A DNA stretch of 64,000 bases from NCBI RefSeq assembly GCF_000473145.1, contig NZ_KI421500.1, positions 868,225-932,224 of the forward strand. The letters run 5' to 3'. Position 1 is the stretch's first letter. The number at the start of each line of letters is the position of its first letter. The notes under the pieces are model-generated. The model was given only the letters and a program-made list of their open reading frames with translations, made no database searches and was not told the DNA's origin. The DNA is from Leisingera daeponensis DSM 23529. Lineage in GTDB: Bacteria > Pseudomonadota > Alphaproteobacteria > Rhodobacterales > Rhodobacteraceae. Shown here one piece after another: positions 33,145 through 40,658 of the stretch. Position numbers and translations under genes: made by a program.

Positions 33145-34968
33145 TCAGTCGGGCTCGTACCACCAGACATCCGGCATGAACCCGGTGCGGTCGCCGTAGA
33201 CCGGCAGCTTGTCCGGAAAGCGCATTTCCTTGATATGGGCGATCCGCCCGACATCGAAGGACCAGAACGGAATGACATAGCGCCCCGCGGTCAGAACCCG
33301 GTCCAGCGCCCGCACGGCGGCGGTGAAATCCTCGGGCGCCTTGGCGGTCAGCATCGCGTCGATCATCGCTTCGGCAGCGGGGCTGTCCATCCCCATCAGG
33401 TTGCGGCTGCCGGGCTGGGTAATACCGTCGCGGCCCCAGTAATAACGCTGCTCGTTGCCCGGGCTCAGCGACAGCTCCATGCGGTAGCGGGTGAGGTCGA
33501 AGTCATAGCCAGTCCCGCGTTCGACATACTGCGCGTTGTCGACGGTTTCGGCGGACAGGGTAATGCCCAGGCGTTCCAGCGCGCGGGCGTAGATCTCTGT
33601 CACGGTTTTCATCTCGCCGTCGCCCTGGCGGATCAGCACGGTCAGGTTCAGCGCCTCTCCATCGCCGTTGCGCAGCACGCCATCGATCACGGTCCAGCCT
33701 GCGTCTTCCAGCAATTCCATTGCCTTGCGCAGATTGCCGCGGTTGCGCTTGCTGCCGTCGCCCTGCGGCAGCGTGTAGCCTTCCAGGGTGCCGGGCAGCA
33801 GGCTGTCCGCGAACGGCTCCAGCAGCGCCCGGACTTTGCCGCGGGCCGCCCCCGGCTGCATCCCCAGCACAGAGCCGGAGAAATAGGAGGTGATCCGCGG
33901 CTGCACGCCGCCGGTCACGGTGCCGTTGATGTATTCGAAATTGAACGCCAGCAGCAGCGCCTCGCGCACGCGCCAGTCATCCAGCGGCGCACGGCGGGTG
34001 TTCATCACAATCCCGGTCATGCCGGAGGGGCGCTGATGCGGGATCTCGCTTTTGACCACATCGCCGCGGGTAACCGCCGGGAAGCTGTAGACACTGTCCC
34101 ATTTGTCGGCATTGAACTCGCGCACCGCGCTCAGTTCGCCCGCCTTGAAGGCTTCGAACAGCACGGTTTCATCACCGAAGAAGTCGATGCGCATCTCGTC
34201 GAAATTCTGGGTGCCGCGCTGAAGCGGCAGGTCCTTGCCCCAGTAATCGGGGTTGCGGCGCAGGGTGACAAAGCGGCCCGGCTCATAGGCGCTGACCACA
34301 TAAGCCCCGGTGCCGATCGGCGCACCCTCGACCGTGTCTCTGCCAAACTCCTTGCCCTCCCACTGCGCCTTTTTCAGGATCGGGCGCATGCCGGCGATCA
34401 GGGCCAGCTCGCGGTCCTCGGTATTGAAGGTCAGGCGCAGGCTGCGCGGTCCGGTCTGTTCGATGCGCTCCACCTTGGTCCAGAACCCGCGGTAGCGGGG
34501 GTGCCCCTGGGTGCCGAGCGTCTCATATGACCAGATCACGTCCTCGATGGTGACCGGGCTGCCGTCGGAGAATCGCGCCTCCTCCCGCAGGGTGAATTCC
34601 ACCCAGGAGCGGTCCTCAGGGGTCTCAACCGATTCGGCCAGAAGACCGTAGAGGGTGAACGGCTCGTCCCAGGAACGGCCCATCAGGCTCTCGTAACTCC
34701 AGAACCTCAGCTGCCACGGAGAGGTGCCTTTCAGGGCGAAAGGGTTCAGCGAGTCAAAGCCGCCGGTATTGCCGAAGACCACCTTGCCGCCTTTGGGGGC
34801 ATCGGGGTTGGCATAGGGCAAGGACACAAAATCCGGTGGCAGGGCGGGGTCCCCGTACATAGCTATGCCATGCGCCGATTCTGCGTGGGCGGAATTCGCG
34901 GCAAAAGCCAAGGTGATTCCGGCCAGTGCCGCGCGAAGATTCAGGAAATTTTCTTTTCGCAGTTTCAC
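33145..34968 (-). CDS. Oligopeptide-type ABC transporter substrate-binding protein (YejA-like)
   Basis: 607-residue periplasmic solute-binding protein of SBP family 5. A signal peptide (MKLRKENFLNLRAALAGITLAFAA, cleaved near AHA) precedes the typical segments GGKVVFGNTGGFDSLNPF, GLLAESVETPEDRSWVEFTL, EEARFSDGSPVTIEDVIWSYE and NPDYWGKDLP. Family-5 proteins with GYYYWGRD-like ends resemble YejA, the binder for peptides such as microcin C in enterics. No permease or ATPase genes adjoin, so it is an orphan binding protein that must share a transporter elsewhere. An AT-rich leader with a hairpin lies upstream. Confidence 0.9.
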   Translation of the reverse strand: MKLRKENFLNLRAALAGITLAFAANSAHAESAHGIAMYGDPALPPDFVSLPYANPDAPKGGKVVFGNTGGFDSLNPFALKGTSPWQLRFWSYESLMGRSWDEPFTLYGLLAESVETPEDRSWVEFTLREEARFSDGSPVTIEDVIWSYETLGTQGHPRYRGFWTKVERIEQTGPRSLRLTFNTEDRELALIAGMRPILKKAQWEGKEFGRDTVEGAPIGTGAYVVSAYEPGRFVTLRRNPDYWGKDLPLQRGTQNFDEMRIDFFGDETVLFEAFKAGELSAVREFNADKWDSVYSFPAVTRGDVVKSEIPHQRPSGMTGIVMNTRRAPLDDWRVREALLLAFNFEYINGTVTGGVQPRITSYFSGSVLGMQPGAARGKVRALLEPFADSLLPGTLEGYTLPQGDGSKRNRGNLRKAMELLEDAGWTVIDGVLRNGDGEALNLTVLIRQGDGEMKTVTEIYARALERLGITLSAETVDNAQYVERGTGYDFDLTRYRMELSLSPGNEQRYYWGRDGITQPGSRNLMGMDSPAAEAMIDAMLTAKAPEDFTAAVRALDRVLTAGRYVIPFWSFDVGRIAHIKEMRFPDKLPVYGDRTGFMPDVWWYEPD

Positions 34969-35001
34969 AACAATCCCGCTCTGCCCTTATTTTCTTGCTT
35001 C

Positions 35002-35022
35002 CGCACGCTACGTGCGCTTTTT
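35002..35022. terminator. Short hairpin with T run in the yejA leader
   Basis: CGCACG / CGTGCG with a three-base CTA loop (35002-35016) followed by CTTTTT on the plus strand. It looks like an intrinsic terminator in plus orientation, but no upstream plus-strand gene is recognised; on the minus strand it falls in the leader of the YejA-like gene. Its role is unclear. Confidence 0.4.
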
Positions 35023-35042
35023 CGTCTTTTCAAACTTTTAGC

Positions 35043-35071
35043 TTGGACGAAAGCCGGAAATTGCTTATAAA
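35043..35071 (+). promoter_or_regulatory. Candidate promoter of an sRNA gene
   Basis: TTGGAC (35043-35048), a 17-base spacer, then TATAAA (35066-35071). The -10 matches five of six consensus bases and the spacing is ideal; the -35 matches only TTG, as is usual in alphaproteobacteria. It points at the terminated transcript 35078-35151 and lies 218 bases ahead of the bdhA start. Confidence 0.6.
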
Positions 35072-35077
35072 GAGATC

Positions 35078-35151
35078 ACTGCTCGATAGGTTTCTTGCCT
35101 GTATGAAACCTGCCTCAATAACTAACGCCCGCCTTGTGCGGGCGTTTTTTT
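35078..35151 (+). ncRNA. Candidate small regulatory RNA (about 74 nt)
   Basis: Predicted transcript from about base 35078 (seven bases after a TATAAA -10 element) to the end of a strong intrinsic terminator. Structure seen by eye: a 7-bp hairpin AGGTTTC/GAAACCT with a 10-base loop (35088-35111), an unpaired stretch GCCTCAATAACTA, then ACGCCCGC/GCGGGCGT with loop CTTGT (35125-35145) and seven Ts. No start codon with a ribosome site or ORF is evident. It occupies the 320-base gap between the divergent YejA-like and bdhA genes. The terminator cannot belong to the plus-strand gene downstream and there is no upstream plus-strand gene, hence the sRNA proposal. Family not recognised. Confidence 0.6.
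35125..35151 (+). terminator. Rho-independent terminator of candidate sRNA
   Basis: Perfect 8-bp stem ACGCCCGC/GCGGGCGT with a five-base loop CTTGT, followed by seven consecutive Ts. Textbook intrinsic terminator in plus orientation, 138 bases before bdhA. Confidence 0.85.
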
Positions 35152-35288
35152 CTTGCGGTATTTCCCGTCCGTTATGGCCGTAAATGCCCCTGCGTTGCGC
35201 CGGGGGGCTGCGTAGTCTTACGCGTTTCCTTTGCATCTGCAGCATGTCACAGTGGCGGCAGTTTGATTGAGCCAAAGCGGAGAAGCTG

Positions 35289-36062
35289 ATGTCCTTGCAA
35301 GGGAAGACTGCCGTCATCACCGGATCGAATTCAGGCATTGGCCTGGGGGTTGCACGCGAAATGGCGCGGGCAGGGGCCAACGTGGTGCTGAACTCCTTCA
35401 CCGACCGGGAGGAAGACCACGCGCTGGCCGATGCGCTGGCCCGTGAATTCAGCGTTCAGGCGCGCTACATCCAGGCCGATATGTCCAACGGCGCCGACTG
35501 CCGGGCTCTGATCGAAAAGGCCGGCGCCTGCGATATCCTGATCAACAACGCAGGCATCCAGCATGTGTCGCCGATTGACGAGTTCCCGCAGGACAAGTGG
35601 GACGCGATCATCGCGATCAACATGACCTCCAACTTCCACACCATGGCCGCGGCCTTGCCGAAGATGCGGGCGGCGGGCTGGGGCCGGATCGTCAATATCG
35701 CCTCGGCGCACGGGCTGACGGCCTCTCCCTACAAATCGGCCTATGTGGCGGCCAAGCATGGCGTGGTCGGCATGACCAAGACCGTGGCGCTGGAAACCGC
35801 GGAGGAGCCGATCACCTGCAATGCGATCTGCCCCGGCTATGTGCTGACGCCGCTGGTGGAGGCGCAGATCCCGGCCACCATGGAGAAGTACAACATGGGC
35901 CGGGAAGAGGTGATCAAGAAGGTGATGCTGGAGCGCCAGCCCAGCCGCGAGTTCGCCACCGTCGAGCAGCTGGGCGGCACGGCGGTGTTCCTGTGTTCGG
36001 ACGCGGCGGCGCAGATCACCGGCACCGCGATCAGCGTCGATGGCGGCTGGACCGCGCTGTAA
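35289..36062 (+). CDS. bdhA: 3-hydroxybutyrate dehydrogenase (SDR)
   Basis: Oxidises D-3-hydroxybutyrate to acetoacetate with NAD+, the last step of polyhydroxybutyrate breakdown. 257 residues. The SDR cofactor motif TGSNSGIG (residues 11-18), the NNAG segment and the catalytic S139-Y152-K156 triad (NIASAHGLTASPYKSAYVAAKHG spans them) are intact. The C-terminus ISVDGGWTAL is typical of this subfamily. It is followed at 102 bases by a patatin-like esterase gene on the same strand; the pair is plausibly involved in storage-polymer or lipid turnover. The gene is preceded by a sRNA-like unit. Confidence 0.93.
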   Translation: MSLQGKTAVITGSNSGIGLGVAREMARAGANVVLNSFTDREEDHALADALAREFSVQARYIQADMSNGADCRALIEKAGACDILINNAGIQHVSPIDEFPQDKWDAIIAINMTSNFHTMAAALPKMRAAGWGRIVNIASAHGLTASPYKSAYVAAKHGVVGMTKTVALETAEEPITCNAICPGYVLTPLVEAQIPATMEKYNMGREEVIKKVMLERQPSREFATVEQLGGTAVFLCSDAAAQITGTAISVDGGWTAL

Positions 36063-36080
36063 CGGCCAAGGCCACGGCGG

Positions 36081-36149
36081 GAGGGGGCCAGCCCCCTCTT
36101 GCCCCTTGAGGGGGGCAATTCACCCCCGGGATATTTCCGGCCAGAAGAA
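36081..36149. repeat. GC-rich inverted repeats plus copy B of the dispersed motif
   Basis: Between bdhA and the patatin gene: GAGGGGGC-CA-GCCCCCTC (36081-36098, 8-bp stem, 2-base centre), then GCCCC-TTGA-GGGGGC (36101-36116), then the 22-base motif GGGATATTTC...GGCCAGAAGAA (36128-36149), shared with 18694-18715. The stems could terminate bdhA transcription; the composite looks like a dispersed intergenic element. Confidence 0.6.
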
Positions 36150-36164
36150 AAGGCGGACCGGCAC

Positions 36165-37193
36165 ATGACTGTGAAAATCAATCTGGCCCTGCAAGGCGGC
36201 GGTGCGCATGGGGCCTTCACATGGGGGGTGCTGGACCGTCTGCTGGAGGATGAAGGGATCGAGGTGGCCGGGATCACCGGAACCTCGGCCGGTGCGCTCA
36301 ACGGGGCGGCGTTTAAGTCCGGCATGGTGCAGGGCGGGCGCCAGGGTGCCAAGGCGGCGCTGGATGGCCTGTGGCAGCGCATGGGGGCGGTGGGAGACAT
36401 GCGGTTTACCCATTGGCTGACCCGGTTCGATGCGGTGGCCTGGGCGACCGCCTGGGAGGCTGTCCTGCCGTTCACCCCGATGGAAGCGGTGAGCCAAGTG
36501 ATCTCCCCCTATCACTATGGCCCCTTTTACGAGAACCCGCTGCGGGAGGTGGTGGAGGCGTTCCGGTTCGAGGACGTATGCGCAGGCGCGGGTCCGGAAC
36601 TGTTCGTTTGCGCGACCTGCGTGCGCAGCGGCAAGATCCGGATCTTCGAGGGAGACCAGATCAGCACGGACGCGATCCTCGCCTCCGCCTGCTTGCCGGA
36701 TCTGTTTCAGGCGGTGGAGATCGAAGACCCCGAGACCGGCCGCATGGAGGCCTATTGGGACGGCGGCTATACCGGCAATCCGGCCCTGTTTCCGCTCTTC
36801 GGCGGCGACCTGCCGGGGGATGTCGTGATCGTGAACATCAACCCGCTGGAGCGCGAGGACATCCCGAAGACGCCGCAGCAGATCCGCAACCGGGTGAATG
36901 AGATCAGCTTCAACTCCTCGCTGCTGCGGGAACTGCGGGCGATCAATTTCGTGCAGCGGCTGCTGGCCGACGGCACCATTCAGCGCGGCCGGATGAAACA
37001 GGTGCGGGTTCACATGATCGCGGATGACGCTTTGATGACGCGGCTGTCGGTCACCACCAAGGTGATTCCGGTGCCGCAGATCCTGGCGCGGCTGAAACAG
37101 GCAGGACGGGACGCGGCAGAGGGTTTCCTGACGCGTGACCGGGAAAACCTCGGGGTGCGGTCCTCCGCCGATTTGCCCGCGATGTTCGGCTAG
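36165..37193 (+). CDS. Patatin-like phospholipase/esterase
   Basis: 342-residue Ser-Asp dyad acyl hydrolase. I start at ATG 36165; the open frame upstream to 36099 is within the dispersed repeat. Visible: oxyanion loop GGGAHGAF (residues 11-18), nucleophile elbow G39-T-S41-A-G43 and the catalytic aspartate in D199-GGYTGNP. The protein has no signal peptide. Patatins of this subfamily are often encoded beside 3-hydroxybutyrate dehydrogenase in alphaproteobacteria, so a role in polyhydroxyalkanoate or membrane-lipid turnover is plausible. Ends four bases inside the convergent DUF502 gene. Confidence 0.88.
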   Translation: MTVKINLALQGGGAHGAFTWGVLDRLLEDEGIEVAGITGTSAGALNGAAFKSGMVQGGRQGAKAALDGLWQRMGAVGDMRFTHWLTRFDAVAWATAWEAVLPFTPMEAVSQVISPYHYGPFYENPLREVVEAFRFEDVCAGAGPELFVCATCVRSGKIRIFEGDQISTDAILASACLPDLFQAVEIEDPETGRMEAYWDGGYTGNPALFPLFGGDLPGDVVIVNINPLEREDIPKTPQQIRNRVNEISFNSSLLRELRAINFVQRLLADGTIQRGRMKQVRVHMIADDALMTRLSVTTKVIPVPQILARLKQAGRDAAEGFLTRDRENLGVRSSADLPAMFG

Positions 37194-37906
37194 ACGCCTT
37201 CTTTTTCGAGCGCCTTGGACTTCTTGCCGTTTTCCAGCGGTTTCGAGGGGTCCTTCGGGTTCGGGTAGACAAGGCCCGCCGAGATCACCAGCTTGGCCGA
37301 ATCCTCCACCGACATGTCCAGCTCGATCACGTCTTCCTCGGGCACAAACAGCAGGAAGCCCGACGTCGGGTTCGGGGTGGTCGGAAGGAAAACGCTGACC
37401 AGCCCGCCGCTGGTTTCGGCCCGCTTGGCAATCTCGCCCTTGGCGGAGGTGGAGATAAAGCCGATCGCCCAGATGCCCTTGCGCGGGTATTGCACCAGGC
37501 AGGCCTTCTCGAAACTGCGCTCGGACTGGGCAAAGACGGTCTCGGAGATCTGCTTGATGCCCGAATAGACCGTGCGCACCACCGGCATCCGGTCCACCAG
37601 GCTTTCGGCGAAATTGATCAGGGAGCGGCCAATCAGGCCTTTGGCGATCCAGCCCACGATGATGGTGAACAACAGGAAGATGATCAGCCCGACGCCGCGC
37701 AGGTTGATGCCGATATACTGCTCGGGGCGGAAGGTGTGCGGCACCAGCGGCAGCACCACGCTGTCGATCCAGCCCATCACCGACCACAGGAGCCAGACCG
37801 TCAGCCCCACCGGCGCGATGACGACGATCCCGGTAAAGAAGGAAGCCCGCAGGCTGGCAAACAGGCCGCGGCGGCGGTGAGGTTCATCGTCGAAAGGCGT
37901 TGTCAT
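37190..37906 (-). CDS. DUF502 family membrane protein
   Basis: 238-residue protein with two N-terminal transmembrane segments (about residues 22-45 and 70-95) and a cytosolic C-terminal domain (GLVSVFLPTTPNPTSGFLLFVPEEDVIELDM, LVISAGLVYP) characteristic of DUF502. Charged N- and C-terminal tails. Function unproven. Its stop overlaps the patatin stop, so the two genes are tail-to-tail without space for a terminator. It is upstream of no obvious partner on its strand. Confidence 0.88.
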   Translation of the reverse strand: MTTPFDDEPHRRRGLFASLRASFFTGIVVIAPVGLTVWLLWSVMGWIDSVVLPLVPHTFRPEQYIGINLRGVGLIIFLLFTIIVGWIAKGLIGRSLINFAESLVDRMPVVRTVYSGIKQISETVFAQSERSFEKACLVQYPRKGIWAIGFISTSAKGEIAKRAETSGGLVSVFLPTTPNPTSGFLLFVPEEDVIELDMSVEDSAKLVISAGLVYPNPKDPSKPLENGKKSKALEKEGV

Positions 37907-37987
37907 AGGTCTGCTTTTTCTGAAATTCCGAATGGAACCTATGCACTGTTCGGGGGCGGAGCAATGGGGTCCGCCCCCGAATTCATG

Positions 37988-38902
37988 TCATTGCGTCAGT
38001 TTGTTGAGTTCCTGTGCGATCTTTGCCGCCAGCCGGGCATTGTTGCGCACAAGGGCGATATTGGCGGTAAGCGAGCGGCCGTCCGTCAGCTCGAAGATAC
38101 GGGCCAGCAGGAAGGGGGTCACATCCTTGCCTGCGATGCCCTGTGCGTCGGCTTCGGACTGGGCCTGGGCGATCACCGGCGCCAGATCTTCGGCGGCGAT
38201 CTGGTCGTCCGCCGGGATCGGGTTGGCCACCAGCTGGCCGCCCGGCAGGCCCATCGTCTGACGGGTGGCGTGGGCGCGGGCGATCTGCGCCGCGTCATCC
38301 ATGCGCAGCGGCGCCTTGAGGTCCGATTGCGCCGACCAGAAGGCCGGGAAGCTGTCCTGCCCGTATGCGATGACCGGCACGCCCTGGGTTTCCAGCACTT
38401 CCAGCGTCTTGGGCACGTCGAGGATCGCCTTGGCGCCCGCGGCCACAACCGTCACCGGGGTCTGCGCCAGCTCCAGCAGGTCGGCGGAGATGTCAAAGGT
38501 GGTCTCCGCGCCCTTGTGGACGCCGCCGATGCCGCCGGTGGCAAAGACGGAGATGCCTGCCAGCCGTGCCGCGATCATGGTGGCCGCAACCGTGGTCGCC
38601 CCGGTGCCGCCGGTGGCGATGCAGGCGGGCATGTCCGCGCGGGAGATCTTGGCGACGCCCTTGGCCTGACCCAGCGCTTGCAGCTGATCGGGTTCCAGGC
38701 CCACGTGCAGCACGCCCTCGATCACCGCCATGGTGGCAGGCACGGCACCGGCCTCGCGGATGTCCTGCTCCACCTGCGCCGCAACCTCGACGTTCTGCGG
38801 GTAGGGCATGCCGTGGGTGATGATGGTGCTTTCCAGCGCAACAATGGCGCGGCCTTCGGCCTTGGCGGCCTGGACCTCGGACGAATATCGGATGTCGATC
38901 AC
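37988..38902 (-). CDS. psuG: Pseudouridine-5'-phosphate glycosidase PsuG
   Basis: Cleaves pseudouridine 5'-phosphate to uracil and ribose 5-phosphate. 304 residues with the family segments ALESTIITHGMPYPQN, ADMPACIATGGTGATTVAATM and ATGGIGGVHKGAETTFDISADL (metal/lysine site). I chose GTG 38902: it overlaps the psuK stop as GTGA, and the reading frame upstream of it is not PsuG-like. Second gene of psuK-psuG, so phosphorylation and cleavage of pseudouridine from RNA turnover are coupled. Cytoplasmic. Confidence 0.93.
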   Translation of the reverse strand: MIDIRYSSEVQAAKAEGRAIVALESTIITHGMPYPQNVEVAAQVEQDIREAGAVPATMAVIEGVLHVGLEPDQLQALGQAKGVAKISRADMPACIATGGTGATTVAATMIAARLAGISVFATGGIGGVHKGAETTFDISADLLELAQTPVTVVAAGAKAILDVPKTLEVLETQGVPVIAYGQDSFPAFWSAQSDLKAPLRMDDAAQIARAHATRQTMGLPGGQLVANPIPADDQIAAEDLAPVIAQAQSEADAQGIAGKDVTPFLLARIFELTDGRSLTANIALVRNNARLAAKIAQELNKLTQ

Positions 38903-39807
38903 AGCGGGGGTTCTCCTGAAACGTAGGTTGCCGCAGCCTTGAGGGCTGAGGCCAATGCGGTCTTGCGGTCTTCGCCCCGTGCCTCGGCAACGATATGGGC
39001 GGCCATGAAAGTGTCGCCTGCGCCGGTCACCCGGGCGACGGTCACGCGGGGCGGGTGCAGGGTGATGGTGCCCTTGGCATCCGCCACGGTGGCAGAGGCG
39101 CCGCCATCGGTGACCAGCACCCGGGCCGCGCCGCGGTCGAGCATCGCCTGGGCCGCGGTTTCGCTGTCGGTGAACTCCGCCTGGCACAGGATGCCGGCCT
39201 CTTCCAGGTTCACATACAGCGTGCCGCGGGTGCGGGTCAGGAACGGGCGCAGCCGCTCCGCCTTGCCCGGTGACGCAGGCGCCACGCGCAGGTCGGCCTT
39301 GGCGAAAACGGGGCTGGCGACGATATCATCCAGCAGCGACAGCGTCAGGTTGCCGTCCAGCGCCACCTGGCCCGCGTAAGGCGCGTCCTCAGAGCCCAGA
39401 GAGCCATCCGACAGCGGCCGCAGGATCTTGTCGCCCGCGGCTTCCAGCGAATGCGCGTCGGCAATCGCGGCGATCAGCCCGTTGGCGCCCTCCACCGCCA
39501 TGTAGCGGTCGGTAGGCAGATCCTCGGAGCGGTAGATGTGATCGGTGATCAGCCCGAAGTGGCCGCAGGCGTGGATCAGCTCGTCCCCTTCGGGGTCGCG
39601 GCCCACGGCGGTCAGCAAGGCAGGCTGGACGCCGAACCGGGCCAGCGTCATGGCGATGTTCATGGCAACCCCGCCGGGCAGGCGGGTAATGCGGCCGGGC
39701 ATATCCGAGCCGCGCTGCATTTCCGTGGTGCAGCGGCCGATGATGTCCCAAAGGACAGAGCCGATGCACAGAATGGCGGGGGGCTGTGAGGCAGAGGCTT
39801 GTGTCAT
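38899..39807 (-). CDS. psuK: Pseudouridine kinase (PfkB family)
   Basis: 302-residue ribokinase-family sugar/nucleoside kinase. It shows the N-terminal PfkB signature region (GGVAMNIAMTLARFG) and the C-terminal ATP/anion-hole motif GAGDTF with its catalytic aspartate. It lies directly upstream of psuG with a four-base GTGA overlap, which identifies the substrate as pseudouridine. A poorly conserved ribosome-binding site precedes the start. The two genes form a self-contained pseudouridine catabolic operon; no transporter is adjacent. Confidence 0.9.
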   Translation of the reverse strand: MTQASASQPPAILCIGSVLWDIIGRCTTEMQRGSDMPGRITRLPGGVAMNIAMTLARFGVQPALLTAVGRDPEGDELIHACGHFGLITDHIYRSEDLPTDRYMAVEGANGLIAAIADAHSLEAAGDKILRPLSDGSLGSEDAPYAGQVALDGNLTLSLLDDIVASPVFAKADLRVAPASPGKAERLRPFLTRTRGTLYVNLEEAGILCQAEFTDSETAAQAMLDRGAARVLVTDGGASATVADAKGTITLHPPRVTVARVTGAGDTFMAAHIVAEARGEDRKTALASALKAAATYVSGEPPL

Positions 39808-39848
39808 ATTGACCTATTGCCGCCTTTGCCGCACCTCTGCAAGCGGCT

Positions 39849-40658
39849 TCACCGTGCAGGCACTGCAAAGGTCAGGGCCGCCCAAAGGCTTTCCCAAACG
39901 TAATCTTTGCCCTCCGGCGCCGGGCGCAGGACAACCGCGTCCAGCAGGTATTGATGGCCCGGCATCACCGGGACAGCGGTTTCGCCCTCGGCATCTGTCA
40001 GCCGGGTGCTGATGGTGACACTGCCATCGGGGGCCTTGGCAAAGATCTCCACCTGGGCATTGGGCCGCGGCTCTCCCTGGTAGAGCACCCTGACAGGCAG
40101 ACCCTGGGACAGATCATCGGTATAGGGATTGGCCAGGGCAACGATTTCTGTCTCCAGCCCGGTGGCGGCATCCGATCCGCTGCCGTTCCCGATCGCCACC
40201 AGCGACTTGGCGTACCGGGTGTATTGCTCGCCAAAGCCCGCCTCCGGCAGCCCGCGCGTCTGATGCTGCGTGCGGATATCGCCGAATCCCTTGTGGTCGA
40301 TGAAGGTCTGGAACGCTTCCCAGGTGTCATAGGTCAGTGTTTGCGGCTGCGTCTGATGGATCAGCACCGCCAGCCCGTCTTGCGCCATTTCGGAAGTAAA
40401 GGCGGGCATGTCGCCCATCCGTCCCTGATACGGCGCGGCCGCTGCGCCCTGCCTCACCTCGAACCGGGCGATCCGGTGGTCCAGATAGGGCTGCTCAGCG
40501 CCTTTGAACTCCTGGCCGTTGCGCAGCCTAGCCACCACGGGATTTCCCGAAACTTCTTGATATTTCTGCGGCTCAATCCAAAACTCGTGGGATAAACCCG
40601 GCCCGGCCGCCAAGGTCAGCCCGGAACAGAGAATTGAGCAGAACAGGCGGTATTGCAT
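39849..40658 (-). CDS. Exported DUF4198-type protein
   Basis: 269-residue secreted protein. I start at ATG 40658, where AAGGA precedes the codon by 7 bases; the 73-residue upstream extension of the open frame lies inside the divergent HupE gene. Signal peptide MQYRLFCSILCSGLTLAAG, cleaved near SHE. The mature protein begins HEFWIEPQKYQ and has a C-terminal domain (PVRVLYQGEPRPNAQVEIFA, TDAEGETAVPVMPGHQYLLDAV) typical of DUF4198, a family often near metal-uptake genes. It is divergent from a HupE/UreJ-family gene whose start codon overlaps its own. Confidence 0.82.
   Translation of the reverse strand: MQYRLFCSILCSGLTLAAGPGLSHEFWIEPQKYQEVSGNPVVARLRNGQEFKGAEQPYLDHRIARFEVRQGAAAAPYQGRMGDMPAFTSEMAQDGLAVLIHQTQPQTLTYDTWEAFQTFIDHKGFGDIRTQHQTRGLPEAGFGEQYTRYAKSLVAIGNGSGSDAATGLETEIVALANPYTDDLSQGLPVRVLYQGEPRPNAQVEIFAKAPDGSVTISTRLTDAEGETAVPVMPGHQYLLDAVVLRPAPEGKDYVWESLWAALTFAVPAR

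Noticed and set aside
32278..34530. Plus-strand open frame opposite the ars genes and yejA-like gene
   Set aside because: Composition is antisense-like (Arg/Gly/His-rich). It contains the mirror of the arsR start only because of the palindromic operator.
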